Shown one piece after another: positions 23,040-33,721 of a DNA stretch of 64,000 bases. The stretch is taken from assembly GCA_963556255.1 (NCBI GenBank), contig OY744615.1, forward strand, positions 46,927,148-46,991,147, read 5' to 3'. A program made the translations under genes and the position numbers. Numbering within the stretch: the first letter of the stretch is position 1; each line of letters starts with the position of its first letter. Source of the DNA: Allolobophora icterica. Lineage: Eukaryota > Annelida > Clitellata > Crassiclitellata > Lumbricidae. The notes under the pieces were generated by a model. It did not search any database and had not been told where the DNA came from. It worked only from the letters and a program-made list of their open reading frames with translations.

Positions 23040-26000
23040 ATGGAGAAACTAAGTGCTGAAAGACAAGCAGATATTAAGAAGATGTCTACGGAAAGGCTAA
23101 AACAGCGTTTGTTGAAAGCCGGTTTTAAAGAAGAACAATTAGAAGGTATGTCACGTGGTGACATGATACAGGAACTCGCTGAAGTGTGGGTGAAAGAAGA
23201 AGTCGAAGAAGAAGGTGCCGTTGGCGGTGCCGTAGAAAAGGCTATTGAAAAACCTCCTGCGCCTATGTCTATGGAGATGTTGATGCAGTGGATGATGATG
23301 ACGAGACAAGAAGAGAAAGAAAGAGAGGAGAAACGGAGACAAGAAGAGAAAGATAGAGAGGAGAAACGTAGACAAGAAGAGAAAGAAAGAGAAGATAAAC
23401 GGAGACAAGAAGAGAAAGAAAAAGAGGATAGACGAAGACAAGAAGAGAAAGAGCTAAGACAGGAAGAATTACGTCTTCAGAGAGAGAAAGAAGAGAAAGC
23501 AGAACGTCTGCAGAGAGAGAAAGAAGAGAAAGCGGAACTTGCAAGGCAAGAAGAATTGCGTCTGCAAAGAGAAAGAGAAGATAAAGCAGAACAAGTGCGT
23601 AAGGCAGAACTTGAATTGCAAAAGAATCAGTTTGAGATTCAGTTAGAACAGTTGAAAAGAGATAGGGAAGATGCTGAAAGAAGAAGATTGGAGCAGATGA
23701 TTGAATTTGAAAAAGCTAGAAAAAGTGATGAAGAGGTTCGTCAGCAACAGATTGAAGCAAAGAGAATGCGTGAAGAAGAAAAAGAAAAAGCGCGAACGTT
23801 AGAGTTAGAACGCGCAGAACAGATAAGACAAGAAGAACTCAAATTTCAGAAAGAAAGTTTGGAAAAGGCAGAGGCCGAAAGACAAGAACGTCTGAAACTG
23901 GAGAAATCAAAATTGACATTGAAAGAAACGCAAATGAGAGAAGAACGGGAAGCAGAAAGAAGGAAACAGCAAGAAAGTGAAACTTTGGTGTCAAAAATTA
24001 AGAAAATAGGTGATGCAATGAAGCATGTATTGCCTCAAATGCCAACTGATATGATGGAGGTGCCATTATATTTTGAAACAGTCGAGAACGCGTTTCGTAG
24101 TTTTGCTGTGGAAAAGCCGTTTTGGGTGAAATTATTACTACCATCGATGACGCCGAAAGCTCGAACCGTTCTGAATAGATTGTCATACGATGATCTAGAC
24201 AATTATGATAGAGTCAAGCAGCACTTATTAAAAGAATTTAAGTTGACTTCGAGAGAATACAGAGCCAGATTTGTGGATGCTAAGAAGACAACAGAAGAGA
24301 CTTATACGATGTTTACGGCAAGACTGAAGAACTTGCTAAACTATTACGTGAGAAGTCGAAACGTGAACAGAGAGTATGATACGCTCTTTGATTTGCTGGT
24401 AGCGGATAAGCTAAAAGAATGTTTACCGCCAGGTCCACTACAGTTTGTATTGTCGAAGGAAGGAACTGACTGTCTCCAAGCTAGTGCAGTGGCAGACTTA
24501 GCAGACATTCATGTAAACAATCGAATTGGGTTTGCATTTCCAAATATAAACAGTTATCCTTCTCAACGTTCCGTAAACCAAAGCCAGAGTGGAAAGTGGA
24601 AAAGTAATCCAGAAACAGGGAGTCAGTTCAAAGGTAAAGAAGTCAAGGCTAGTGTCCCTGTACCCAATGAGACCAGAGAAGTGACGTTTGGTCGTCAGGG
24701 ATTTAACAAATCGTCAGCGCCGTTTGCCAAGAGGGAAGGCAACACATCGTTTACGCAGTATAAGAGATATGAAGGCAATGAACAACGAGGCATGGTTGTG
24801 AAGCGTTGTCACAACTGTGGTTCAGACAAACATTTGGTTAAATTTTGTCCAGTTCCAGTGGCAGCAGCTAGTTCTAGCAGAAATCAAGAACACACAAGGG
24901 TGAATTTGATTCAAGTGGTTAGTGATACAGACAATCAAACCACGGGTCAAGAAAACCAAGAGACTGAAGTAAAGTCAGTAATGAAATGTGGTATTCAAAA
25001 AGAAATTCTATTGGATGCTGAAATTCAGAGAGAAGTCATAGGAAAAGATGACAGTCGAATATTGAAGAAATCGTTCTTGCAATATGTCGAGGTTGAAATT
25101 CGTGCAGTAGACGGTAAAGAGCCAGTGAAAGTCAAAGCACTGAGCGACTCGGGAGCAGAAATTCCGGTGATTAGTGAAGAATTACTGGAAGGCATGAAGG
25201 TGGAACAAATTGGAAAAGTGAATTTGCAATGTGTGGCAGGAGATGCCATTCCTGCGAAGTTAGTGAAAGTCGATGTTAGACTGTGTGGTAGTGACGTGGA
25301 AGAAGAGGGATTTCCGCGTAAAATCCAGTGTTCACTTACACCTTATGTCACCTTGATGTGTGCTAGTATTGCAAAGATGGGCAGTACAGAAAGATTCTTG
25401 TTGCATCCAGAGATAATTGCCGAATTAAAAGCCGTACCACAGATGAAAGTTAAAACGATACAAGGAGATGTGAGTGTACAAGCAAATGTAATGACGAGAG
25501 CGCAGAGTCGGAAACAGGAATTGGTAGATGTTGATGAGAAGAGTGAAACTGAAAGTTCAAGTGATGAGGAAAACGAAAGTAATGAGCAACGAAGCTTATC
25601 GCGAGATGGTGTAATAGCAGAGATGAACGAGCAAGAGATTGCTGCATGCGAGAATGGCACATTAAATGAAACTGAAGAAGACAATGAATGTGATGTGGGG
25701 GTAGGAGACTTGTATAGAGATGAAGAGATGGACGAAGAACAAAAGGTGCAGATTGCCGATTCGAAGAAGTTCGAAGAGCAACAGAGAAATGATGAATCGT
25801 TGAAGCCGTGGTGGAAGTTAGCACAAGAGAAAGAATCTGAATTCTGTGTGATCAACGGTTTATTGCATAAGAAATATCAGATATTAGACCAGACGATATA
25901 TCAACTAGTGTTACCAAAAGAGAGACGAATTAAAGTGATGGAGTTGGCGCATGAATCAGTGTTTGGAGGACATCTAGGAGAAGAGAAAACAAGAGAACGA

Positions 26001-28493
26001 ATAAAATTATCTTTTGTATGGCCAAAGATGAGAAGAGACATTGTGAAATTTTGTAAGTCTTGCGAGAAGTGTCAACTAAAGGCAAGGAGTCTGGTGATGG
26101 ATAGAGTACCTATCACTCCGGTCTCAAGAGAAGAGGTCGCCTTCAAGAGAATGACGATGGACCTCGTTGGCCCGATCGATCCAGTATCTGCTGCAGGTCA
26201 CAAGTATTGTTTATGCATTGTGGACTCGTGCACCAGATGGCCTACAATCTTCTTATTGAAATCGCTGACAGCGAAGGCTGTGTGTGAAGCGTTGATGGAA
26301 CTGTTCATGAACGTTGGTGTACCGTCAGTGATTACAAGTGACCAAGGAACGAACTTCACAGCCAGTTTGACAAGAGAATTTCTCAATTTAATGGGCTGTA
26401 GTCCAAGATTCGACACACCAGGACACCCAGAGGCTGCTGGATTAGTAGAGAGATGGAATCAGACATTTAAAAAGATGATCCATCATGTGATAATAGACAA
26501 TCCGAGGAAATGGCACAAGATAATTCCTTTCACAGTGTGGGCATTACGAGAAGTGCCGAATGCAACTACTGGAGTATCACCATATATGCTTGTCTATGGG
26601 AAAATTCCGAGAGGACCATTGGCAATATTAAAAGAGAGTTGGACTAGAGAAATAAACTTACCACCTCATGTTGGAGTTAAACCAGAAAAGTATTTGAAAG
26701 AACTCAAAGAAAATATGGAGAAAGCATTATTGTTTGCAGAATCCTACTCTCGAGAAAAGCAATTACAATACACGAATCAGTATAACAAGAGAGCAAAGCA
26801 CAAAGAATTTGAAGCTGGTGAGAAAGTCATAGTTTTGTATCCAACGTCAACGAACAAACTTATTTCTCGATGGCATGGTCCATGTACGATCATACATCGA
26901 AGATCAAAGTACTCTTATTTAGTCGATATGGGTGAAAATGGTCGAAAAATAATTCACGCCAACAAGATCAGAAAATATGTTACTCGAGCATTAAGTTGTG
27001 GTCTAATTGTTGAAGAAGATGAAGATTTTGGTTCAGTGGTTGAATTACCAATGAGGAATGAGGTTCAAGATGACAAGAATTCACTTAACCTCGATCCTGA
27101 ACAAATTAGCCATTTGACAGTAACTCAGCAAGAACAGTTGTTGAAAGTCTTGAACAAATACTGTGACAGATTTTCAGAAAAACCCGGATTATGTACATTG
27201 GTTGAACATGAAATTGAACTAAAGCCAGGATTTCGTGAAAAGGAATTTGCAGCATACCGAATTCCTTTGATTTATCGAGCAGAAGTGGAACGTCAGATCA
27301 AAGAAATGTTAAAAACAAACATTATCAAACCATCATCGAGCAGAATGGCAAGCCCTTTGGTTATTGTTAAAAAGAAAGACGGATCTTTGAGACTTGCCTG
27401 TGACTACAGATACATTAACTCATTCACAGTGGATTGTAAATATCCGATGCCGATTGTCAGAGACGTTTTAAACAAAGTTGGAAAGTCTAATGTGATTTCT
27501 ATTTTGGACTGTCGAAGTGCTTATTGGACTTGTCCTGTAAAACAATCTGATCAATGGAAGACAGCTTTTGTAACACATAATGGACTGTATGAATTTACTC
27601 GTGTTCCTTTTGGAATGATAAATTCAGGCCGAACTTTTGTTAAGGCGATAAATTTAGTTTTACAGCCTATAAGTGACTTTGCAGAACCGTATGTTGATGA
27701 CATTGCTGTGCATTCTGACAGTTGGAATATTCACTTGCAGCATCTAGATGCATTTTTGATGCAAATGAGATTGCATAACGTTACTTTGAATTTGAAAAAA
27801 TGCATATTTGGTAAGAGTGAGGTAAGGTTTATCGGTCATGTGGTTGGGTCTGGTAAGATAAAGATGAATCCAGACAGAATTGAAAGTTTGAGTAATTTGA
27901 AGATCCCAGAAACTAAGAAGCAAGTTAAGCAACTGCTTGGATTTTTTAATTATTACAGACAGTTTATTAAGGACTTTGCACAGATTGCGAAACCTTTATC
28001 TGATTTAACTAGTAAACGTGTTTCTGATAAGATTGATTGGACTGTTGAACATCAGCAAGCATTTGATTTACTTAAAGAGGCTGTGCGATCCAAAGTAGTA
28101 TTATATGTTTTTGAAGTGGGAAAACCATTCAATTTGTACTGCGATAGTAGTGACTTTGCAGTTGGGGCTGTTTTAACACAGATGGACGACAAGGGAATAG
28201 AACGCCCTGTGTCATTTATCAGTCAGAAATTAACTGATACCCAGAAGAGATGGGCTACTGTGGAAAAGGAAGCCTATGCTATTGTTTGGGCTTTAAACAA
28301 GTTAAAAGAAATTATAATTGGATCGAAAATTTTCATTTTTACTGATCACAATCCTCTTACATACTTGACTGAGTCAATGTCTAAGTCTGCTAAACTTGTG
28401 CGTTGGGCGTTAGCCTTACAAACTTTTGATGTTGAGGTGAAGTACAAGAAGGGCAGATTGAATATTATTGCTGATTGTTTGTCAAGGTTATAA
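23040..28493 (+). CDS. Gag-Pol polyprotein of Gmr1-like element
   Basis: A single 1817-residue frame with no frameshift. Residues about 90-325 form a very long charged coiled coil (EEKRRQEEK-type repeats); about 334-460 are the Ty3/gypsy Gag capsid region. A CCHC zinc knuckle is at C590, C593, H598, C603. The protease has DSG at 703-705. Integrase follows: H971, H978, C1008, C1011, then D1041, D1101 and E1137 (35 residues between the last two), and a GPF/Y-like module with RWHGP. Reverse transcriptase has D1490 and YVDD at 1551-1554. RNase H begins near D1702. The ATG at 23040 is the first of the frame. All key catalytic residues are present. Confidence 0.95.
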   Translation: MEKLSAERQADIKKMSTERLKQRLLKAGFKEEQLEGMSRGDMIQELAEVWVKEEVEEEGAVGGAVEKAIEKPPAPMSMEMLMQWMMMTRQEEKEREEKRRQEEKDREEKRRQEEKEREDKRRQEEKEKEDRRRQEEKELRQEELRLQREKEEKAERLQREKEEKAELARQEELRLQREREDKAEQVRKAELELQKNQFEIQLEQLKRDREDAERRRLEQMIEFEKARKSDEEVRQQQIEAKRMREEEKEKARTLELERAEQIRQEELKFQKESLEKAEAERQERLKLEKSKLTLKETQMREEREAERRKQQESETLVSKIKKIGDAMKHVLPQMPTDMMEVPLYFETVENAFRSFAVEKPFWVKLLLPSMTPKARTVLNRLSYDDLDNYDRVKQHLLKEFKLTSREYRARFVDAKKTTEETYTMFTARLKNLLNYYVRSRNVNREYDTLFDLLVADKLKECLPPGPLQFVLSKEGTDCLQASAVADLADIHVNNRIGFAFPNINSYPSQRSVNQSQSGKWKSNPETGSQFKGKEVKASVPVPNETREVTFGRQGFNKSSAPFAKREGNTSFTQYKRYEGNEQRGMVVKRCHNCGSDKHLVKFCPVPVAAASSSRNQEHTRVNLIQVVSDTDNQTTGQENQETEVKSVMKCGIQKEILLDAEIQREVIGKDDSRILKKSFLQYVEVEIRAVDGKEPVKVKALSDSGAEIPVISEELLEGMKVEQIGKVNLQCVAGDAIPAKLVKVDVRLCGSDVEEEGFPRKIQCSLTPYVTLMCASIAKMGSTERFLLHPEIIAELKAVPQMKVKTIQGDVSVQANVMTRAQSRKQELVDVDEKSETESSSDEENESNEQRSLSRDGVIAEMNEQEIAACENGTLNETEEDNECDVGVGDLYRDEEMDEEQKVQIADSKKFEEQQRNDESLKPWWKLAQEKESEFCVINGLLHKKYQILDQTIYQLVLPKERRIKVMELAHESVFGGHLGEEKTRERIKLSFVWPKMRRDIVKFCKSCEKCQLKARSLVMDRVPITPVSREEVAFKRMTMDLVGPIDPVSAAGHKYCLCIVDSCTRWPTIFLLKSLTAKAVCEALMELFMNVGVPSVITSDQGTNFTASLTREFLNLMGCSPRFDTPGHPEAAGLVERWNQTFKKMIHHVIIDNPRKWHKIIPFTVWALREVPNATTGVSPYMLVYGKIPRGPLAILKESWTREINLPPHVGVKPEKYLKELKENMEKALLFAESYSREKQLQYTNQYNKRAKHKEFEAGEKVIVLYPTSTNKLISRWHGPCTIIHRRSKYSYLVDMGENGRKIIHANKIRKYVTRALSCGLIVEEDEDFGSVVELPMRNEVQDDKNSLNLDPEQISHLTVTQQEQLLKVLNKYCDRFSEKPGLCTLVEHEIELKPGFREKEFAAYRIPLIYRAEVERQIKEMLKTNIIKPSSSRMASPLVIVKKKDGSLRLACDYRYINSFTVDCKYPMPIVRDVLNKVGKSNVISILDCRSAYWTCPVKQSDQWKTAFVTHNGLYEFTRVPFGMINSGRTFVKAINLVLQPISDFAEPYVDDIAVHSDSWNIHLQHLDAFLMQMRLHNVTLNLKKCIFGKSEVRFIGHVVGSGKIKMNPDRIESLSNLKIPETKKQVKQLLGFFNYYRQFIKDFAQIAKPLSDLTSKRVSDKIDWTVEHQQAFDLLKEAVRSKVVLYVFEVGKPFNLYCDSSDFAVGAVLTQMDDKGIERPVSFISQKLTDTQKRWATVEKEAYAIVWALNKLKEIIIGSKIFIFTDHNPLTYLTESMSKSAKLVRWALALQTFDVEVKYKKGRLNIIADCLSRL

Positions 28494-28590
28494 GTAATCG
28501 TAAGACTGTTCATTAATTAGTTAGATATATATATGTTTCATGTATTATGGTAATTTCGCAAATTTTGAAATTTAATTTGCTCAATTCCAG

Positions 28591-28604
28591 AAAAAGGAAG
28601 GAGG
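28591..28604 (+). promoter_or_regulatory. Polypurine tract
   Basis: AAAAAGGAAGGAGG sits 3 nt before the 3' LTR; it would prime plus-strand synthesis. Confidence 0.85.
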
Positions 28605-28607
28605 TAA

Positions 28608-29085
28608 TGTGAACTGAGTTTTGTGTACAGTTTTGCAGTGCGAGATATTTAGCGTATATATTTAGTGCGCTTACTTTAGTTTCACGTGTATATGTATATA
28701 TGATAGATGTATAACGTTTAGTCTTAGTGACACGCGCGGCCGGCCAATCTCAGCAGCGGCGCGCTATATGTATATTATTAGAGTTCGCTTATGCGCACAG
28801 AAGACAGGTGTGTCAAGAGGCGCGAAGAATTATGCTGACTAGAGAAGTTTGAATTCGAGTGTGTTCGCTGTAGTAGTGTGGCTGACTAGTTGAGTTGTAA
28901 TCGAATTGAGTTCTGTCTGTTTGTTTCTTATTAAACTGAAAAGATATTAAACTGTGTTGCTGATTAATTCAGGTTATACTTATACGTAGAATTAGTGTTC
29001 AAAAGGTGAACGTTAAATAGGCGTTAAGTATAAAGAGAACAAGGATTTAATCAGAAGGATTGTCAACGGAAGGATTGGGTTGACA
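28608..29085 (+). repeat. 3' LTR, 478 bp
   Basis: Same length as the 5' LTR and identical by eye, followed by GTTCC. Confidence 0.93.
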
Positions 29086-29484
29086 GTTCCCCTCTCGGAT
29101 ATCCCGAGAGAGCTGAGGATGCTATTGAACCGAACGAAAACATTTTGGGCCCAATTCCGCTCAAATTCCTCAACGAACTGCGGAAAGCAGCAACAGGTCA
29201 TGAAAGATGTTTAAGAATAGGGTCTACTTAAAGGAATATATATATTTTCTCTGAAATAATGTACGGTTGTGCTTAATCCCTTTCAAAATTCCCAGATCGG
29301 CCACTCAATCTCCCCCACGCCACCCCTCAAAACCTTTTTAATCCGTACTTAACCGTAATCAAGAATTTTCCGGATTACAGTATGCATTACGATTTGACTG
29401 ATTTTTTGCCTGCGTCAAGTACTTGCTTTAAATGCCGGACTAATAATAAAATAATTCTGGTATTCTATAGCAGGTCAGAAATCT

Positions 29485-29665
29485 GTTTCGAGATTTCTGC
29501 CCCACCTGCGCCACCTAGCCAACTCAGCTATAACGAATACACCGACCGCACACTAGGGGCCTACACTGTCAGTGGGATGATGAAACGGCGAGGGACTCCG
29601 GAGGGAGAGGACTGACCACCCGTCCTCAAATGCTGAGGTTGAGAAAATGAAGTTGCTAACACTTC
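29485..29665 (+). repeat. SINE family C copy
   Basis: ATTTCTGCCCCACCTGC...GGAGAGGACTGACCACCCG...GAAGTTGCTAACACTTCATT matches 60966-61220. Confidence 0.6.
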
Positions 29666-29689
29666 ATTTTTTTTATTTATTCCGGATAT

Positions 29690-29905
29690 TTCTATAGCGC
29701 CTCTCGAAGTCAACTACTACTCAGAGGCGCTCCCGACTACAGCATTTGATACTGTGTCGGAATTTTCACGCCGAAGCGCCACGAGCAATTGCGAGTGAAG
29801 GACTTGCCCAAGGTCCGTACGCAGCGGCTATAGAGTGGGATTCGAACCTGCAACCTTCCGGTCACAAGATGCCGACCTTACCACTGAGCCACCACGCCCC
29901 ACATA
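29690..29905 (-). repeat. tRNA-derived SINE, family B
   Basis: On the minus strand the head reads GTGGTGGCTCAGTGGTAAGG (A box) and, at 29838-29848, a perfect B box GGTTCGAATCC. The body has CCTTGGGCAAGTCCTTCACT, shared with family A, and the end is GGCGCTATAGAAATATCCGG. It is the best preserved SINE here and the only one with both polymerase III boxes intact. Confidence 0.75.
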
Positions 29906-29934
29906 TTTGCCTTAGAAGTATAGTTCAATGGACT

Positions 29935-30040
29935 TTTCTTCTTCTTCTTCTTCTTCTTCTTCTTCTTCTTCTTCTTCTTCTTCTTCTTCTTCTTCTTCTT
30001 CTTCTTCTTCTTCTTCTTCTTCTTCTTCTTCGTCTTCCTC
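29935..30040. repeat. (TTC)n / (GAA)n repeat
   Basis: About 100 bp of nearly pure TTC on the plus strand, so GAA in the sense of the EF-hand gene, beginning about 46 nt after that gene's 5' splice site. Confidence 0.95.
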
Positions 30041-30086
30041 TACGCTATATAACAATGCGCTACAGAAATCATATGCTTTCACGTAC

Positions 30087-30290
30087 CAGCGCCTCGCTTC
30101 TGACGCGTTCTTCGTCGACCTCCTGGTGAGACTCGACAAGGCATCTTCTCCACGCGGCCGCGACTTCCTCGAACGTGATGAAACCGTCTTTATCCGTGTC
30201 GTACCCATCAAACGACTCCTTAAGGCAGCTTCTGTAGTCACCCTTTCCACTCAATCCTTCTCCAGGCCCACGAACACCGCACCCTTCCAT
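30087..30290 (-). CDS. Two-EF-hand protein, first coding exon
   Basis: ATG at 30290 follows a likely acceptor (ATTTTCAG then 9 nt), so a 5' UTR exon may precede it. The 204 bp encode 68 residues. An EF-hand loop DTDKDGFITFEE at residues 31-42 has all standard ligands, and the F helix continues VAAAWRRCL. The exon ends GCGCTG before GTACGT, phase 0. An earlier GT after CAGGAG would also keep frame but is a poorer donor. Joined to 14886-14975 it gives a 97-residue protein with loops at 31-42 and 75-86. A short Gly-rich N-terminus shows no signal peptide, so the protein is probably cytosolic. Confidence 0.75.
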
Positions 30291-30965
30291 TTTGTTCTTC
30301 TGAAAATGTGTCGAAAAAGCAGACGACGTTCAACGCAGGCAGACGATGTAGACCAAGTGACGACGTACGTATGGCGCGTCGAGTTCACCTGTCACCATAA
30401 GTAGTCCCCAAGGGATTATTTATCGGCGCGCAGGGCGACGGCCTGATGCGTAAACCGTCGGCGCGTTGATCGGGAATGATCGTCGATCGTCGGAACTGCG
30501 ATTTTGGTCGAGAGGTAAATTGACGATGATCTCATAGTAGATTTCTGTAGCGCAATCGTATCGTAATCGTAACGATGTGTTCGTAATGCTGAAGGCAATT
30601 GATGGTCTGTTCATCATAGGGATGTTGATATGTTACGAGATGATACGCTATAATGGATAAATATTATTATTATCATCATCATTATAATTATATGTATGCG
30701 GCCCTATGTCACCGGATACTTTCTATAGCTCCTTTCAGTGCTCACAAAGGCGCTCCTTACGCCAATTAATTATTATTATGTAATTGTTATTATTATAATA
30801 TTTTAGATATAGTATTATCATTATTATCTTCAATATTATCAACATTATTATTTTTTTTCCCGAGGTAAACATAATCCCTCGATCGGGCGTCACAAAAATT
30901 TGTCAGGAGACAAAAGAAAACTAGTTATTCAGGAATGGTTGCATCTCCTCCGGGTCGGGCTCGAC
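30291..30965. other. Upstream of the EF-hand coding start
   Basis: LINE-tail-like pieces occur near 30540 and 30725 (TTTCTATAGC...CGCTCCTTACG). No promoter motif stands out. Confidence 0.4.
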
Positions 30966-30966
<1 letters not shown>

Positions 30967-31034
<68 letters not shown>

Positions 31035-31039
31035 GGCCC

Positions 31040-31075
<36 letters not shown>
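30967..31075. repeat. (ATT)n microsatellite
   Basis: ATT run with one short interruption near 31035. Confidence 0.95.
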
Positions 31076-31329
31076 GGAACATTTGTATAGCACCCCGTCA
31101 AGGCTGTCTACTCAGGAGCGCTCATAATAATATTATTAGTAATATTATCACTATTATACCAAGGAGAACAGTTTAGCACGGTAAGGTCGAGAAAAAGTAG
31201 ATGGCGTTCCCAAAATTACAACAGGAAACTATTATAATTATGGGGTATCATGGGCTTCCTCCCGAGCTGCGGTCTCTTCCTCGAAACTCATCCACCGCTT
31301 TCCTTGCAGTACAGACTGTTCTCTTTTGC

Positions 31330-31405
31330 CAGGGGTTGGGCTGGGAGCGCCTCTGAATAGCTTCCATGAGGGGGCGCTATATAAATGCTTGATTGATTGA
31401 TTGAT
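31330..31405 (+). repeat. LINE/SINE 3' tail
   Basis: GGGGGCGCTATATAAATGCT followed by GATTGATTGATTGAT, the typical CR1/L2-like 3' end with a short tandem tail. Confidence 0.65.
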
Positions 31406-31693
31406 AATTATTATCATTATTATATCTTTGTTAGAGAAATCTTGTTACAATTAAACGGAGTAGGAATATTATTGTCACATGTCGGTCTAACAATTGAGCG
31501 CGGTTTATTAATAGGGCCTATATATAGATCGATGTATTTCGTTTTATGGGTGTCTTTGGAGAGAATTAAAAATTTGGATAAATTTACCGCTGCCTTTATT
31601 ATTATTGTTATTGTTGCTGTTGTTGTTGCTGTTATTAATATCGTCATTCTTTTTACTTGTAATCCCTCCGGATTTCAAAAATTAGGGAGATAG

Positions 31694-31832
<139 letters not shown>

Positions 31833-31894
31833 ATCCGAGAATTCATGTCTAGGTTCTGTTCACTCTCAAAACGAGTTTCCCGCCGCTACCTCCG

Positions 31895-32901
31895 TTAAGA
31901 AGGCGATGTATAAAGACGGGTTTGTTGTTCTTTGGCTCCGGGCAGCTTTGACATAGCGCCTTGGAAGGCCACTGCATTGAAGCGCTGCACCATCACTGAA
32001 AGACTCTTGAATAGGAAGTTTGATTCGCGGGAGTCATCGGTGGTTTTCGACAGCCGGCGACCAAGTTCAGATAGAAAGGCAAGGCCTTCTCTGTTGAGGG
32101 GACCGAAGGTTTCCACCGCTACAGGTATGAAAATGTATCTCCTCTGTAGTTCAGAGTACTTGATGTTCTTTCTCGTAGCAGCCACCTCCGCGGCCCTCCT
32201 GCCGCGGCCGCCGTTTCCGTGATATAAGAGGCAGCCACCGTGTCTACCACCGTCGCGTCCCACAATAAGGACAGCCCGCCGCTCCACGGTATTAGGGTCT
32301 GGCCATCCGGTCTCTTTCCATCCGACCTGGATAGGCCGGACGGCTCCTTGATTGCCGAGATGCCGGCTCTGTTGAGGCTGCGGTGGATGAGGTCGTTGAT
32401 GTTGCTGTGCCGAGCTTGTCGGCCGAACCCCAGTGAGCATGACAGCCCATGCGCGCCTCTGGACGAGACGTAGGCACCGCATGCGCATTTGTGCGGTTCG
32501 CAGATTGCCAGACCCAATCGTAGGCCGACCGCCACCCTCATTGTCTCGTCATCCACTCTGAGGCCGCGAGCAGCGATCGGGAGGGCGTGTAGCCAGTCCG
32601 AGGCGTGCGGTGACTGCGACGCCTTCAGTCTCGCCTGGTCGTAGGGATCAAGCAGTTTATCCTCGAGCGTCGAGAGGGCTGCGTGTAGTAGCGGACCGTC
32701 CCAGTGTCTCTGTCCACGACCGGGCGTGACCGTCGGGATCGGAACACCAGAAAGCTGAAGCCAGGTAGTCTTCGCCGAGTCATGTGCCGCGTCAGGGGTC
32801 ACCGAAATAGTTCCCAAGATGAGACACTGGGTTTGGAGGGTGCCCGCGGCCGAAGCCAAGAAGGCGGGAAGTGCCAGCGAGGACACCCTCCTTACTCCCA
32901 A
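31895..32901 (-). pseudogene. Non-LTR retrotransposon C-terminal region, frameshifted
   Basis: Two overlapping minus-strand frames join at about 32150-32230. The first has DDETMRVAVGLRLG, CEPHKCACGAYVSSRGAHGL (a zinc-knuckle-like CxC...C block), GKRPDGQTLIPW and LLWDATVVDT. The second continues YIFIPVAVETFGP and LSELGRRLS. From memory this is the C-terminal extension of a reverse transcriptase abundant in invertebrate genomes. The catalytic RT domain upstream is missing, so the copy is 5'-truncated. I do not assign a clade. Confidence 0.65.
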
Positions 32902-32996
32902 TCCCCCATCCTAATCGGAAGAGAGGCTTGAGACCATTGGTCGTTGTTCATCGAGACGTTAAGCATCCGGCCGACTCCTGTCCGTAGCATTTATAA

Positions 32997-33165
<169 letters not shown>

Positions 33166-33249
33166 TATTAGGCCCCATATTATTCTTCCTATAGTAGTAT
33201 TATTATTCTCATCGTCGTCGACAACAACAGTAGGCCTACGTTTATTCCT

Positions 33250-33345
33250 GGTAGGCCTACTTTGTTTGTTCTACTCAGTTGCTAAGGTCATTTCGTTCTC
33301 AACTTAAGAAATTGCTTATTCACCAAAGTAATCGTAATTGTAATC
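33250..33345 (+). repeat. R1 fragment
   Basis: TTTGTTCTACTCAGTTGCT...AAATTGCTTATTCACC matches 1650-1735. Confidence 0.6.
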
Positions 33346-33389
33346 ACGACAATTTATACAGCATTGTCAGTTGGATGCTTTTACACTGT

Positions 33390-33660
33390 CAACTGAAATG
33401 CCAAGAGTTAGGCTAATAACACTACATCAAAAGCATCATAATAGTAGAGAAATTTAAACTATAACTATTATCTAAAATGTTTGGCAGTTTTACTAATTAA
33501 ACAACACCAAAAAGCATCCTAATAATAGGCCTAACGCTTTTTCTAACCAGATTATCAGAATGGGGTAAAGTAAGATTGTGGCCTTTGGGGCGCAACAGAT
33601 ATCCTGTTAATTTAATTTGAGGCAATAAATCATGAAGGACATGACCATTAAAGCTTCTTA
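33390..33660 (-). repeat. Interspersed repeat R2 (copy 2)
   Basis: Reverse complement of 2695-2990 without the palindrome; the single CTATAAC at 33459-33465 marks the empty site. Confidence 0.7.
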
Positions 33661-33721
33661 TGGCTAAGCCAGTACAGTTTTAATTAAACTTGATATCATA
33701 ATAAAGTAGGCTGTAGGCCTA

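Larger units (their letters stand above)
22166..29085 (+). mobile_element. Complete Gmr1-like Ty3/gypsy LTR retrotransposon
   Basis: The 6920-bp element has two 478-bp LTRs (TGTGAAC...GTTGACA) in which I see no difference, a primer site, one uninterrupted gag-pol frame, a polypurine tract and an exact 5-bp duplication GTTCC (22161-22165, 29086-29090). Pol order is protease, integrase, reverse transcriptase, RNase H. That order is unusual for Ty3/gypsy and is known from the Gmr1-like group. Identical LTRs and an open frame mean a very recent insertion. It lies antisense in the putative EF-hand intron. No env gene is present. Confidence 0.93.

Noticed and set aside
23151..25855. Minus-strand frames rich in Phe/Leu/Ser across the gag-pol gene
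   Set aside because: Antisense shadows of the coiled-coil and acidic segments of the polyprotein.
29838..29900. Functional tRNA gene at the family B head
   Set aside because: Boxes are intact but followed by the SINE body rather than a tRNA 3' end.
29912..30404. Poly-Ser, poly-Glu and poly-Leu proteins over the TTC tract
   Set aside because: Products of the repeat and antisense to the EF-hand exon.
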